Assembly: GCF_000004075.3 (NCBI RefSeq)
Contig: NC_026660.2
Coordinates: forward strand, 12,896,001-12,960,000
Direction: 5' to 3'
DNA length: 64,000 bases
Source of the DNA: Cucumis sativus
Taxonomy: Eukaryota; Streptophyta; Magnoliopsida; Cucurbitales; Cucurbitaceae
This document shows, piece after piece, positions 29,776-41,900 of this stretch. A model generated the notes under the pieces. That model searched no databases, was not told where the DNA came from, and was given only the letters and a program-made list of their open reading frames with translations. Position 1 is the first letter of the stretch; the number at the start of each line of letters is the position of its first letter. Made by a program: the position numbers and the translations under genes.

Positions 29776-32700
29776 AAAAATTCACAGATAACTACTAGGT
29801 GGCCACACTTTGAGTAATATTAAAGTTTTTTCCCACAAAAACCGCTCCGAGATGCCCGGACTCAGTTTTTATTTTCGTCCCAATACTTTTCTTCCCATGG
29901 TTTAGTTGTGTTTCTTGATCTTGTGCAACCTATTTAGACCGATGATAGCCGCGGATAGGTGTGGAAACCCATCTATATTGCACCCAGTAGACACAGAAAA
30001 AAAGCCCAGGGCCTAGGGGTCGGGTGGGGCTCGTTCGGGGTGCACAACGGTTGCGCCAAAAACGGTCCAAAAATGGCCAAGGCTTTACCACACGAAAAAT
30101 CGGCCGATTTTTAACCATGTGAGAAACGTCCCGAAAATTCACAGATAACTACTAGGCGGCCTCACTTGAGTAATATCAAAGTTTTTCCCACAAAAACCGC
30201 TCGGAGATGCCCAGACTCAGTTTTTATTTTCGTCCCAATACTTTTCTTCCCATGGTTTAGTTGTGTTTCTTTGATCTTGTGCAACCTATTTAGACCGATG
30301 ATAGCCCGCGGATAGGTGTGGAAACCCATCTATATTGCACCCAGTAGGACACAGAAAAAAAGCCCAGGGCCTAGGGGTCGGGTGGGGCTCCTTTGGGGTG
30401 CACAACGGCTGTGCAAAAAACGGTCCAAAAATCGCCAAGGCTTTACAGACGAAAAATCGGCCGATTTTTAACCATGTGAGAAACGTCCCGAAAATTCACA
30501 GATAACTACTAGGCGGCCTCACTTTGAGTAATATCAAAGTTTTTTCCCACAAAAACCGCTCGGAGATGCCCAGACTCAGTTTTTATTTTCGTCCCAATAC
30601 TTTTCTTCCCATGGTTTAGTTGTGTTTCTTTGATCTTGTGCAACCTATTTAGACCGATGATAGCCCGCGGATAGGTGTGGAAACCCATCTATATTGCACC
30701 CAGTAGACACAGAAAAAAAGCCCAGGGCCTAGGGGTCGGGTGGGGCTCGTTCGGGGTGCACAACGGTTGCGCCAAAAACGGTCCAAAAATGGCCAAGGCT
30801 TTACCATACGAAAAATCGGCCGATTTTTAACCATGTGAGAAACGTCCCGAAAGTTCACAGATAACTACTAGGGGCCTCACTTGAGTAATCTCAAAGTTTT
30901 TTCCCACAAAAACCGCTCGGAGATGCCCAGACTCAGTTTTTATTTTCGTCCCAATACTTTTCTTCCCATGGTAGTTGTGTTTCTTTGATCTTGTGCAACC
31001 TATTTAGACCGATGATAGCCCGCGGATAGGTGTGGAAACCCATCTATATTGCACCCAGTAGGACACAGAAAAAAAGCCCAGGGCCTAGGGGTCGGGTGGG
31101 GCTCGTTCGGGTGCACAACGGTTGCGCCAAAAACGGTCCAAAAATGGCCAAGGCTTTACCACACGAAAAATCGGCCGATTTTTAACCATGTGAGAAACGT
31201 CCCGAAAGTTCACAGATAACTACTAGGCGGCCTCACTTGAGTAATCTCAAAGTTTTTTCCCACAAAAACCGCTCGGAGATGCCCAGACTCAGTTTTTATT
31301 TTCGTCCCAATACTTTTCTTCCCATGGTTAGTTGTGTTTCTTTGATCTTGTGCAACCTATTTAGACCGATGATAGCCCGCGGATAGGTGTGGAAACCCAT
31401 CTATATTGCACCCAGTAGGACACAGAAAAAAAGCCCAGGGCCTAGGGGTCGGGTGGGGCTCGTTCGGGGTGCACAACGGTTGCGCCAAAAACGGTCCAAA
31501 AATGGCCAAGGCTTTACCACACGAAAAATCGGCCGATTTTTAACCATGCGAGAAACGTCCCGAAAGTTCACAGATAACTACTAGGCGGCCTCACTTGAGT
31601 AATCTCAAAGTTTTTTCCCACAAAAACCGCTCGGAGATGCCCAGACTCAGTTTTTATTTTCGTCCCAATACTTTTCTTCCCATGGTTAGTTGTGTTTCTT
31701 TGATCTTGTGCAACCTATTTAGACCGATGATAGCCCGCGGATAGGTGTGGAAACCCATCTATATTGCACCCAGTAGGACACAGAAAAAAAGCCCAGGGCC
31801 TAGGGGTCGGGTGGGGCTCGTTCGGGGTGCACAACGGTTGCGCCAAAAACGGTCCAAAAATGGCCAAGGCTTTACCACACGAAAAATCGGCCGATTTTTA
31901 ACCATGCGAGAAACGTCCCGAAAGTTCACAGATAACTACTAGGCGGCCTCACTTGAGTAATCTCAAAGTTTTTTCCCACAAAAACCGCTCGGAGATGCCC
32001 AGACTCAGTTTTTATTTTCGTCCCAATACTTTTCTTCCCATGGTTAGTTGTGTTTCTTTGATCTTGTGCAACCTATTTAGACCGATGATAGCCCGCGGAT
32101 AGGTGTGGAAACCCATCTATATTGCACCCAGTAGGACACAGAAAAAAAGCCCAGGGCCTAGGGGTCGGGTGGGGCTCGTTCGGGGTGCACAACGGTTGCG
32201 CCAAAAACGGTCCAAAAATGGCCAAGGCTTTACCACACGAAAAATCGGCCGATTTTTAACCATGCGAGAAACGTCCCGAAAGTTCACAGATAACTACTAG
32301 GCGGCCTCACTTGAGTAATCTCAAAGTTTTTTCCCACAAAAACCGCTCGGAGATGCCCAGACTCAGTTTTTATTTTCGTCCCAATACTTTTCTTCCCATG
32401 GTTTAGTTGTGTTTCTTTGATCTTGTGCAACCTATTTAGACCGATGATAGCCCGCGGATAGGTGTGGAAACCCATCTATATTGCACCCAGTAGGACACAG
32501 AAAAAAAGCCCAGGGCCTAGGGGTCGGGTGGGGCTCGTTCGGGTGCACAACGGTTGCGCCAAAAACGGTCCAAAAATGGCCAAGGCTTTACCACAGAAAA
32601 AATCGGCCGATTTTTAACCATGCGAGAAACGTCCCGAAAGTTCACAGATAACTACTAGGCGGCCTCACTTGAGTAATCTCAAAGTTTTTTCCCACAAAAA

Positions 32701-34836
32701 CCGCTCGGAGATGCCCAGACTCAGTTTTTATTTTCGTCCCAATACTTTTCTTCCCATGGTTAGTTGTGTTTCTTTGATCTTGTGCAACCTATTTAGACCG
32801 ATGATAGCCCGCGGATAGGTGTGGAAACCCATCTATATTGCACCCAGTAGGACACAGAAAAAAAGCCCAGGGCCTAGGGGTCGGGTGGGGCTCGTTCGGG
32901 GTGCACAACGGTTGCGCCAAAAACGGTCCAAAAATGGCCAAGGCTTTACCACACGAAAAATCGGCCGATTTTTAACCATGCGAGAAACGTCCCGAAAGTT
33001 CACAGATAACTACTAGGCGGCCTCACTTGAGTAATCAAAGTTTTTTCCCACAAAAACGCTCGGAGATGCCCAGACTCAGTTTTTATTTTCGTCCCAATAC
33101 TTTTCTTCCCATGGTTAGTTGTGTTTTTTGATCTTGTGCAACCTATTTAGACCGATGATAGCCCGCGGATAGGTGTGGAAACCCATCTATATTGCACCCA
33201 GTAGGACACAGAAAAAAAGCCCAGGGCCTAGGGGTCGGGTGGGGCTCGTTCGGGGTGCACAACGGTTGCGCCAAAAACGGTCCAAAAATGGCCAAGGCTT
33301 TACCACCGAAAAATCGGCCGATTTTTAACCATGCGAGAAACGTCCCGAAAGTTCACAGATAACTACTAGGCGGCCTCACTCTGAGTAATCAAAGTTTTTT
33401 CCCACAAAAACCGCTCGGAGATGCCCAGACTCAGTTTTTATTTTCGTCCCAATACTTTTCTTCCCATGGTGTAGTTGTGTTTCTTTGATCTTGTGCAACC
33501 TATTTAGACCGATGATAGCCCGCGGATAGGTGTGGAAACCCATCTATATTGCACCCAGTAGGACACAGAAAAAAAGCCCAGGGCCTAGGGGTCGGGTGGG
33601 GCTCGTTCGGGGTGCACAACGGTTGCGCCAAAAACGGTCCAAAAATGGCCAAGGCTTTACCACACGAAAAATCGGCCGATTTTTAACCATGTGAGAAACG
33701 TCCCGAAAGTTCACAGATAACTACTAGGCGGCCTCACTTGAGTAATCTCAAAGTTTTTTCCCACAAAAACGCTCGGAGATGCCCAGACTCAGTTTTTATT
33801 TTCGTCCCAATACTTTTCTTCCCATGGTTAGTTGTGTTTCTTTGATCTTGTGCAACCTATTTAGACCGATGATAGCCCGCGGATAGGTGTGGAAACCCAT
33901 CTATATTGCACCCAGTAGGACACAGAAAAAAAGCCCAGGGCCTAGGGGTCGGGTGGGGCTCGTTCGGGGTGCACAACGGTTGCGCCAAAAACGGTCCAAA
34001 AATGGCCAAGGCTTTACCACACGAAAAATCGGCCGATTTTTAACCATGCGAGAAACGTCCCGAAAGTTCACAGATAACTACTAGGCGGCCTCACTTTGAG
34101 TAATCTCAAAGTTTTTTCCCACAAAAACCGCTCGGAGATGCCCAGACTCAGTTTTTATTTTCGTCCCAATACTTTTCTTCCATGGTTAGTTGTGTTTCTT
34201 TGATCTTGTGCAACCTATTTAGACCGATGATAGCCCGCGGATAGGTGTGGAAACCCATCTATATTGCACCCAGTAGGACACAGAAAAAAAGCCCAGGGCC
34301 TAGGGTCGGGTGGGGCTCGTTCGGGGTGCACAACGGTTGCGCCAAAAACGGTCCAAAAATGGCCAAGGCTTTACCACACGAAAAATCGGCCGATTTTTAA
34401 CCATGCGAGAAACGTCCCGAAAGTTCACAGATAACTACTAGGCGGCCTCACTTTGAGTAATCTCAAAGTTTTTTCCCACAAAAACCGCTCGAAGATGCCC
34501 AGCTCAGTTTTTATTTTCGTCCCAATACTTTTCTTCCCATGGTGTAGTTGTGTTTCTTTGATCTTGTGCAACCTATTTAGACCGATGATAGCCCGCGGAT
34601 AGGTGTGGAAACCCATCTATATTGCACCCAGTAGGACACAGAAAAAAGCCCAGGGCCTAGGGGTCGGGTGGGGCTCGTTCGGGGTGCACAACGGTTGCGC
34701 CAAAAACGGTCCAAAAATGGCCAAGGCTTTACCACACGAAAAATCGGCCGATTTTTAACCATGGGAGAAACGTCCCGAAAGTTCACAGATAACTACTAGG
34801 CGGCCTCGCTTTGAGTAATCTCAAAGTTTTTTCCCA
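29776..34836 (+). repeat. 358-bp satellite array, about 14 full monomers, running into the gap
   Basis: The landmark CACAGATAACTACTAGG recurs near 29,783, 30,139, 30,496, 30,855, 31,211, 31,569, 31,927, 32,285, 32,642, 33,000, 33,351, 33,711, 34,068, 34,426 and 34,783. That gives 14 complete head-to-tail units of about 358 bp plus a partial one cut by the N gap. Each monomer holds an 18-bp perfect palindrome, AAAAATCGGCCGATTTTT (for example 30,095-30,112). Units from about 31.2 to 32.3 kb are nearly identical and exactly 358 bp apart. The first units differ by small indels and substitutions, the usual pattern of satellite homogenisation with decayed edges. Repeated 65- and 69-residue open frames within it are by-products of the repeat, not genes. 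Confidence 0.95.
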
Positions 34837-35336
34837 NNNNNNNNNNNNNNNNNNNNNNNNNNNNNNNNNNNNNNNNNNNNNNNNNNNNNNNNNNNNNNNN
34901 NNNNNNNNNNNNNNNNNNNNNNNNNNNNNNNNNNNNNNNNNNNNNNNNNNNNNNNNNNNNNNNNNNNNNNNNNNNNNNNNNNNNNNNNNNNNNNNNNNNN
35001 NNNNNNNNNNNNNNNNNNNNNNNNNNNNNNNNNNNNNNNNNNNNNNNNNNNNNNNNNNNNNNNNNNNNNNNNNNNNNNNNNNNNNNNNNNNNNNNNNNNN
35101 NNNNNNNNNNNNNNNNNNNNNNNNNNNNNNNNNNNNNNNNNNNNNNNNNNNNNNNNNNNNNNNNNNNNNNNNNNNNNNNNNNNNNNNNNNNNNNNNNNNN
35201 NNNNNNNNNNNNNNNNNNNNNNNNNNNNNNNNNNNNNNNNNNNNNNNNNNNNNNNNNNNNNNNNNNNNNNNNNNNNNNNNNNNNNNNNNNNNNNNNNNNN
35301 NNNNNNNNNNNNNNNNNNNNNNNNNNNNNNNNNNNN
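34837..35336. other. Assembly gap of exactly 500 N
   Basis: A block of 500 N bases begins inside a satellite monomer and ends in unrelated unique DNA. The round number indicates a placeholder of unknown true size, so the satellite array is probably longer than shown. Confidence 0.98.
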
Positions 35337-35603
35337 GTGTCGTCTATAGTCCCTCCATGTTGTCTTTTTTCAATATCATTTCATTAGCCAAATGACTTTT
35401 CGCTATATTCATATCAACGAAAAATCACCATAGAGCTTATAAATAAAACCTTGATCCAATTGGCTAATCTGACTCTTAGTGCACTATTTCAACACTAATT
35501 CAAGTTGATAATCATTTCTCAAAACAATGGCAAAGAGATATGAGCACTCACCCCATCCCTTAAATAAAAATTTAATCCATTAGGCTAATCTCACCGTTAG
35601 TCA

Positions 35604-35891
35604 AAGTAAGAAAGTAGAAAAAGAAAATACCAAATTAAAATACAAGAAAAAAACAAGAAATTTGATAAAAGCGGTGATGATTATTGGCTTAGTTTTTAGG
35701 AGCGAATGCTACCAAAAAGTATTTATTTCCCATCATACCCTAGTCCGGCTCTAGGGTAATGATGGGTAATACAAACTTTTTGGTACGAACTCTTCTAAAA
35801 GCTAAATCAATAATCATCACAGCCTTCTCACTTTTCATGTTTTTTTCCTATCTTCAATTTTGGTATTTTCTTCTTCTACTTTCTTACTTCA
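35604..35891. mobile_element. Fold-back element with about 130-bp inverted arms
   Basis: Left arm about 35,604-35,736 pairs with right arm about 35,759-35,891. For example, GTGATGATTATTGGCTTAG on the left matches the reverse complement of the right arm around 35,800-35,822. ACCAAAAAGT and GAAAATACCAAA also have partners. The centre has its own small palindrome, CCCTAG...CTAGGG. It would form a long imperfect hairpin. There is no coding content. It could be a fold-back transposon or MITE, or a source of small RNAs. Confidence 0.7.
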
Positions 35892-37730
35892 ATATTTCCC
35901 CCTTTCCACTTTCTCTTTTCCTCCTTTCCACTTTCTCTTTTCCTCCTTTCCTACTGCTTCAACACTTGATCCAATTTGATAATCCTTTCTTCAAAAGATG
36001 GCAACCTATTAGGCCTCTTTTCTTGGTTCCTTTAAATACACATATTAGGCTTACAAGTTTCTCCACTAATCCTTCAAAAACTTTTAATACTCTACCTTCT
36101 ACCAATGAAAATGTCCAAATATAACCAACTTCATGTCCAAGCCAAAGCCAGAACTGTGAAGAAAATCAAATAGGTGCCCCATCTCTGTCCATCTTAACAT
36201 TTCATTACTTATTTCATCCAAAGAAGGACAAGAACACTTCATTCAAAAGTCGAACTTCAATCTCATATTAACCTTATTAGACCAAAAGAAACTTTACTCC
36301 TGCACCAATTAACCCAAGCACTTGTTATTTTAGAGTTTCATTTACTAAAAATCTTTTCAATGAATTACTCCATGATCCACCACACTCCATGTGCTTTTCC
36401 CCTCTTTAAATTCATAATTTCTCCTATAAGATATCACGGCAATTTGGCAAATCTTAAAAGTATCATGTTTTCTCCAAGTTGTGAACTCTCCATCCAATTT
36501 TATACTCCTTTATCCAAAGAATGTCTAGACCTCACCAAACGCCAAAACGTGGAAGTACAATCACATAGTTGAATAATAGAAAATTCTTTTATTATAACTT
36601 ATTTTCCTTATGTAACATAATGATTCAACCCAACAAATCCAAAACCTTTTCTGTTAATATTGTGTACAATCAAACTTTTCTCTTCAACTATTCTTTTTTA
36701 GACTTGTGAGTTTCCTAACATTTAAAATCCAAAATCATAAAAATGTATCTTCAATTCCAAAAAACTCCTGAATAAATATTAATTTATACCCTCATATTTG
36801 AAAACCAAATGGAATGCTCAAGTCCATTTTATTCCAAACAAATTTTTCGCATAATACTTCAATTTTCAGTTTTGATATTGATTTAAATAAATACTCTTGA
36901 TCCACCATATACTTCCGTATCTCTTTTCCTTTAGCATATAATCTTCCTTCCAAAGAATGACAAGAAATCTATCAAAAACTTGAAGTCCAATATCGTACTT
37001 TAATTTGAAATTCCCTTATTCAAACTTATCTTCCTATCTACTTGAAGATAATCATTCTCTTATTCAACTTATCTTTGGGTCTCCTTTAATACCTAACAAA
37101 CTCAGCAATTCCATATGATTGCCCCTTATCTAGCTTATAACCAACAGAATCTAACTTTGCACTTGCACCAATTACCCGAAAGATTTTTTATTCAAGTACT
37201 CCCTTTAATTAAAAACCTTCAGACCTCTTTTCTTGGTTCCTTTAAAAACCACCTATTAGGCTTATAAGTTTCTTCACCAATCCTTCAAAAACTTTTAATA
37301 CTTATAAGTTTCTTCACCAATCCTTCAAAAACTTTTATACTTATAAGTTTCTTCACCAATCTTCAAAACTTTACTCAAAAATTTATATTATTATTTCTTT
37401 TTAAATTAGAGTTCAATGCTCCATTCCTAACCACTAAGACAAAAAGGATGTTATAATTTCATTCCTTGCTCATCAACTTTTCTCAAACCCGTCTCTACAA
37501 TCAGTCCTCCTATTTGACTCACCTACTCTTTGAAACAAAAACACTATATCTATCGACTACGAAGCAATATTTAAAACAATTCTGTATATATGTATAAAAT
37601 AATCCTAGGTAGTTTATCATAAACAAACAATTTCCTACGACTACGAAGCAAAGCTATTAAGTCATTAAAACTTCTAACAAAACCACTGAAAATGTATATT
37701 CATGGAATTTCATCAATTTAAATTCACTTA
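35892..37730. other. Non-coding region with dispersed short duplications
   Basis: No gene is supported. A block near 36,010-36,095 (CCTCTTTTCTTGGTTCCTTT and following text) recurs near 37,225-37,300. A pyrimidine-rich stretch at about 35,895-35,950 repeats CTTTCCACTTTCTCTTTTCC. These look like old duplicated fragments of one sequence. Confidence 0.45.
37258..37376. repeat. Short tandem repeat, three units of about 40-50 bp
   Basis: ACTTATAAGTTTCTTCACCA followed by ATCCTTCAAAAACTTTTA is repeated three times with small deletions. A diverged single copy of the same text lies near 36,050. Confidence 0.75.
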
Positions 37731-37732
37731 CA

Positions 37733-38730
37733 GCAGAAGAAGCTTACACTTTTTCCAGACCCTGCCTTTTACTCCTCAGCTAACCAAGTTTATTCTTCTA
37801 CCTGTAAAAGAAAACATAATGTAAAGAATATGTCTAAAAGTAAGAATTTGTAAAACTTAATTATGAGAAAATAAAACAAGATGTGTCCTTCTTAGGCAAA
37901 TTAAACCAGTGAACAGGAAAAGAAAACACCCTAATTGGAAAAATCCTTAATCGGAATAGATGCCTACCGTAAGATTTCATCTAGGAAAACACTCTCCGTC
38001 CGCCAGATTGCATTGCGTGAAGAAGAGAGAAGAACTTGTAAACTTAATTATGAGAAAATAAAACAAGATGAGTCCATCATAGGTAAATTAAACCAGTGAA
38101 CAAAAGAAGAAAAAAAATCCTAATTCGAAAAATCCATAATCGGAATATAGACGCCTACCGTAAGATTTCATCTAGGAAAACAATCTCCGTCGTCTGGATT
38201 GCATTGCCTGAAGAAGAGAGGAGAACCTGTAAACTTAATTATGAGAAAATAAAACAAGATCTGTCCATCATAGGTAAATTAAACCAGTGAACAAAAGAAG
38301 AATATAGACGCCTACCGTAAGATTTCATCTAGGAAAACAATCTCCGTCGTCTGGATTGCATTGCCTGAAGAAGAGAGGAGAACCTGTAAACTTAATTATG
38401 AGAAAATAAAACAAGATCTGTCCATCATAGGTAAATTAAACCAGTGAACAAAAGAAAAAAAAAACCCTAATTCGAAAAATCCTTAATCGGAATATAGACG
38501 CCTACCGTAAGATTTCATCTAGGAAAACAATCTCCGTCGTCTGGATTGCATTGCCTGAAGAAGAGAGAAGAACCTGTAAACTTAATTATGAGAAAATAAA
38601 ACAAGATCTGTCCTTCATATGTAAAATAAACCAGTGAACAGAAAAAAGAAAAACCCTAATTCAAAAAATCCTTAATCGGAATAGAGACGCCTACCATAAG
38701 ATTTCATTTAGGAAAAAATCTCCGTCTGCC
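37733..38730 (-). repeat. Tandemly duplicated exon-like units (five, about 160-190 bp each)
   Basis: The landmark AACTTAATTATGAGAAAATA occurs near 37,856, 38,040, 38,231, 38,391 and 38,578. On the minus strand each unit carries TCTTCTTCAG|GCAATGCAAT..., about 45-50 bp of exon-like sequence, then TTACG|GTAGGCG, which resembles an acceptor and donor. Further along, at 37,804-37,733, a TTTTACAG acceptor precedes another exon-like segment. The 38,700-38,900 region looks like a leader on the same strand. One frame through the unit stays open, but no recognisable protein results. It may be the duplicated second exon of a non-coding or decayed gene. Confidence 0.5.
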
Positions 38731-38918
38731 GGTTGCATTGCCTGAAGAAGAGAGTAGAGAGTGGAGAAGAAAATAGGAACTGAAACAAGCGCCGGGAGAT
38801 TGGTGCCTTTTGACCGTGGAAGAGAGAGCAACGGCTGTTTTATTTTCTTGTGGAGAAAGAAGCCTCTCGAGCAGAAGTATTTAAAAAAGACTTGAAGTGT
38901 TCCAAAGTATTTCAAAAG

Positions 38919-38965
38919 CTATTGGGCTATTGGGCTATTGGGCTATTGGACTATTGGACCATTGG
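38919..38965. repeat. 8-bp minisatellite (CTATTGGG)n
   Basis: About six units of CTATTGGG, the last ones mutated to CTATTGGA and CCATTGG. Confidence 0.85.
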
Positions 38966-38969
38966 TTGG

Positions 38970-41900
38970 TGTGTTTCCAAGGCCTCCTTGTATGGTGGGT
39001 GCTAGAATGAGTCCATGAGCCTAAATGTGCAACAAATTGCTTCATCTTTCCTACATTTGTTTTTGGACCTTTATCATTGTATACATATTAAAATCTTTTG
39101 TTTAAAAGAAAATTAGTAATGTATCATGTTGTCATGTATTGCACAGGGGAAAAACCTTCTCTAAACCCCTAACAATTGGTTTTTTACTTTTGAACAAAGT
39201 GACATATTATAAAAAAATTATATCAACAAGCGTTTTCATTTTGAGATCCTATCCTTCTTTGGAACTTTTTGTGACACAATTTCATATAATTCTAACTGAC
39301 ATTGAAGTAAAAAGTACAAGTTCTATATTATTGAACTATGTTCGTGTTGTTCATAATTTTACCGTGTATAAATACATTAATTAGTTTTTAAACTCAATTA
39401 AAATATATGTTTGCATTTTGGAATCCATAATTATTTTAAACTTTTAATTTTTTTTTTCTTAAAATTTAAAAGTTTTTAAAAATTAGCTAACATTCTCTAT
39501 AAATATAAACTTTTAAAATGTATATTCTGTTTCCTAAATTTTTAAATTTATTTTAGTTTGTCACTCTTTGATTTTTCTCCCTAAACCTTGAAGGTTCGAT
39601 TATCCTTCCTTGTAATGAAAAAGTTTGTTTTAGTTCCAACCTCTAAACTTAAAAGAAAAAAAAAATCATTTGTGATTTACTACGTTGCTTTTCTTTCTAA
39701 AGTTCTCTTTCTTCAATGGTTGCTTTTCATAACTTCTTGACCGACATCATTGATTTGTTAAAACTAAAAAAAAGTTAATTTTTTTAAACGGGTTTAGCTC
39801 AAAATTAATTGGTACGTTATTTCATTCTAGACATGAGAGATTTGACCTCACGTCTTCACAACTCAAAACAATAATAATTATATCAACTTTTTTAAATTAC
39901 GAAAGTCAAAACAAATATTTTAAAGTCTCAAAACTAAATTAAAATAAAAACTCATGTATTGTCACCTATTATTTTATAACTTGAATAACTATCTCTCTAC
40001 TCATAAATATTGGTAATAAACCACACAAACCTCTATACTGATTATTTACTATCTACGTTGTTCGAAGATTATATTATGTAAAGAAATATACGCAAACATT
40101 AAAGACTAAACACATGTACTTAGCTTATATCATCCCTGACATAGTTATTATTACAACGACCAAGTCTAATATGAAGTGTATATGTGTAACTAGAAAATCT
40201 TATAGTCATTTTCAAAGTGACCTAAGCTATTGTCATTGTCATAAATCATAATTGTAGGTTGAAATTACCAATCATTGACTTGGCCCCAAATTGGTCTCTC
40301 AATAGTCGGTGGTCATTTTCATAGAACTTTCCTATACACACTAACATAATACCCATCTCAATTTTTCCACTCTCTTCTCTAAAGTCTAAAGAGTTGATCT
40401 TCTATCATCCAATCCTTTAAACAAATGCTTTAATTTCATATCGTCTGGTTCCGTGTACTTCAAGTTCCATTTGCTTCATTGTGATGTTTATTTTCATTTT
40501 TATATTTTTAATTTTAGTTCATCTTATCTTTGTACTCTTAAGGTGGTGATCGTTTTAGTTCGTCCATTATTGTTTTTAGGTCAATAAGTATAATGAACAA
40601 AATAAACCAAAAGTATAACAACCAAAGTATTTTATTTTTTTTTAATTGTCTTTGAATTTAAAAAGTTGTTAGGAAAAATACCTCTTGATTTGTTTTTCGT
40701 TAAAATGAAAAACGAAAACTGATGTGAGAATTGATGTGTAAATTTTAAAAAACGTATGCAATATAATATACGAGTCAATTATATAATTATCCTTATACAA
40801 CTTATTTCTTTCAAACAATATCTCCAAAACGGCCCTTATAACATCGTTCAATAAATACATTTTGTACACATTGATGTGACATTAATTTTAACAAATGATA
40901 CTTCAAATTATATTCTATACCATCTTTCAATTTTAAGCATCACTATCGCTTCGTTTGCGGTCTATAAACATTAATAAGAAAATGAAAACTACATTTTCAA
41001 AGTAGTGACGTAATTGAAACCCTACCACACATATATATAGATATTTCGTAAAATTTATCATATATTTATTTAACAACGTGGCCCACACGTGAAAATTAAT
41101 AAGTCCCAACCTCATCAAAAACTTTCTCCAAACTTGGAAAAAGACTACACATTGAAGAAGAAGAAATCTCAACATCTACCAAATAATATTAACTATTGTA
41201 AAATCCACAAACATACATTGGAGTTTTAATAAATGATGGATGAATAATACAAATAATATATATATATATATATAAGAACTAGAGAGTATGTCTAGGAGCT
41301 TCCATTGTACGGCATTCACCGACCTTAAAGAAAATGTAATGTAAGGGTAAAGTTGGAATTTTATTCGATAAGAAATTGCCACGTCAAGGAATGGTGGTTG
41401 TTCGTTGAGCTGTAAACACGTCCGTGTTAATTGATGAGGTGGCGATGGGAGCCACAAAAGAGTGACCTGGATGGCTCCATTGGTTGGTTTCTTATTGTTG
41501 AGTTATCACAAAAAGTGCTTTCCTTAACCACGTTAACTTTTTGACTTTTTTTTTTAGCTTGCTGAGCTGTCAATGAATTGGTCAGCGACAAGACGCAGTT
41601 GATAACAATGACCTTTAACACGTGAGAACCCATGTCGTTTTAAGAACAAAATTAATTGCTTTTTTTTTTTTTGAAAAAATAAAACTGCCATATATATATA
41701 TATATATATGTTATGTATGTATTTGCAACTTTTATTTTGTTTGGCACATGGGTCCTATGAGATATCAAATCCAAAATTTGACTATAAAAACGTTCAATCA
41801 CAATTACAATTCTCTCGTTAGGGGAATTTAAAGGTATCAAATTGGAAAAAAAAATGAACTAAAGGATGATCGAAGTTGTATTTTTAATGTTTTTAATTGT

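Noticed and set aside
31387..34084. Identical 65-residue open frames repeated six times
   Set aside because: They are by-products of the 358-bp satellite; other frames and the opposite strand are equally open and there is no gene context.
29776..34836. CRISPR-like array
   Set aside because: Units are 358-bp head-to-tail repeats with no unique spacers, in plant nuclear DNA.
34811..35395. 194-aa open frame
   Set aside because: Almost entirely undefined residues from the 500-N gap.
35759..36124. 121-aa hydrophobic open frame as a membrane protein gene
   Set aside because: It starts inside the arm of a long inverted repeat and is pyrimidine-rich low-complexity sequence with no family match.
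41427..41633. Possible small gene near an ACACGTG motif
   Set aside because: No family features, no splice-supported extension, and no signal peptide.
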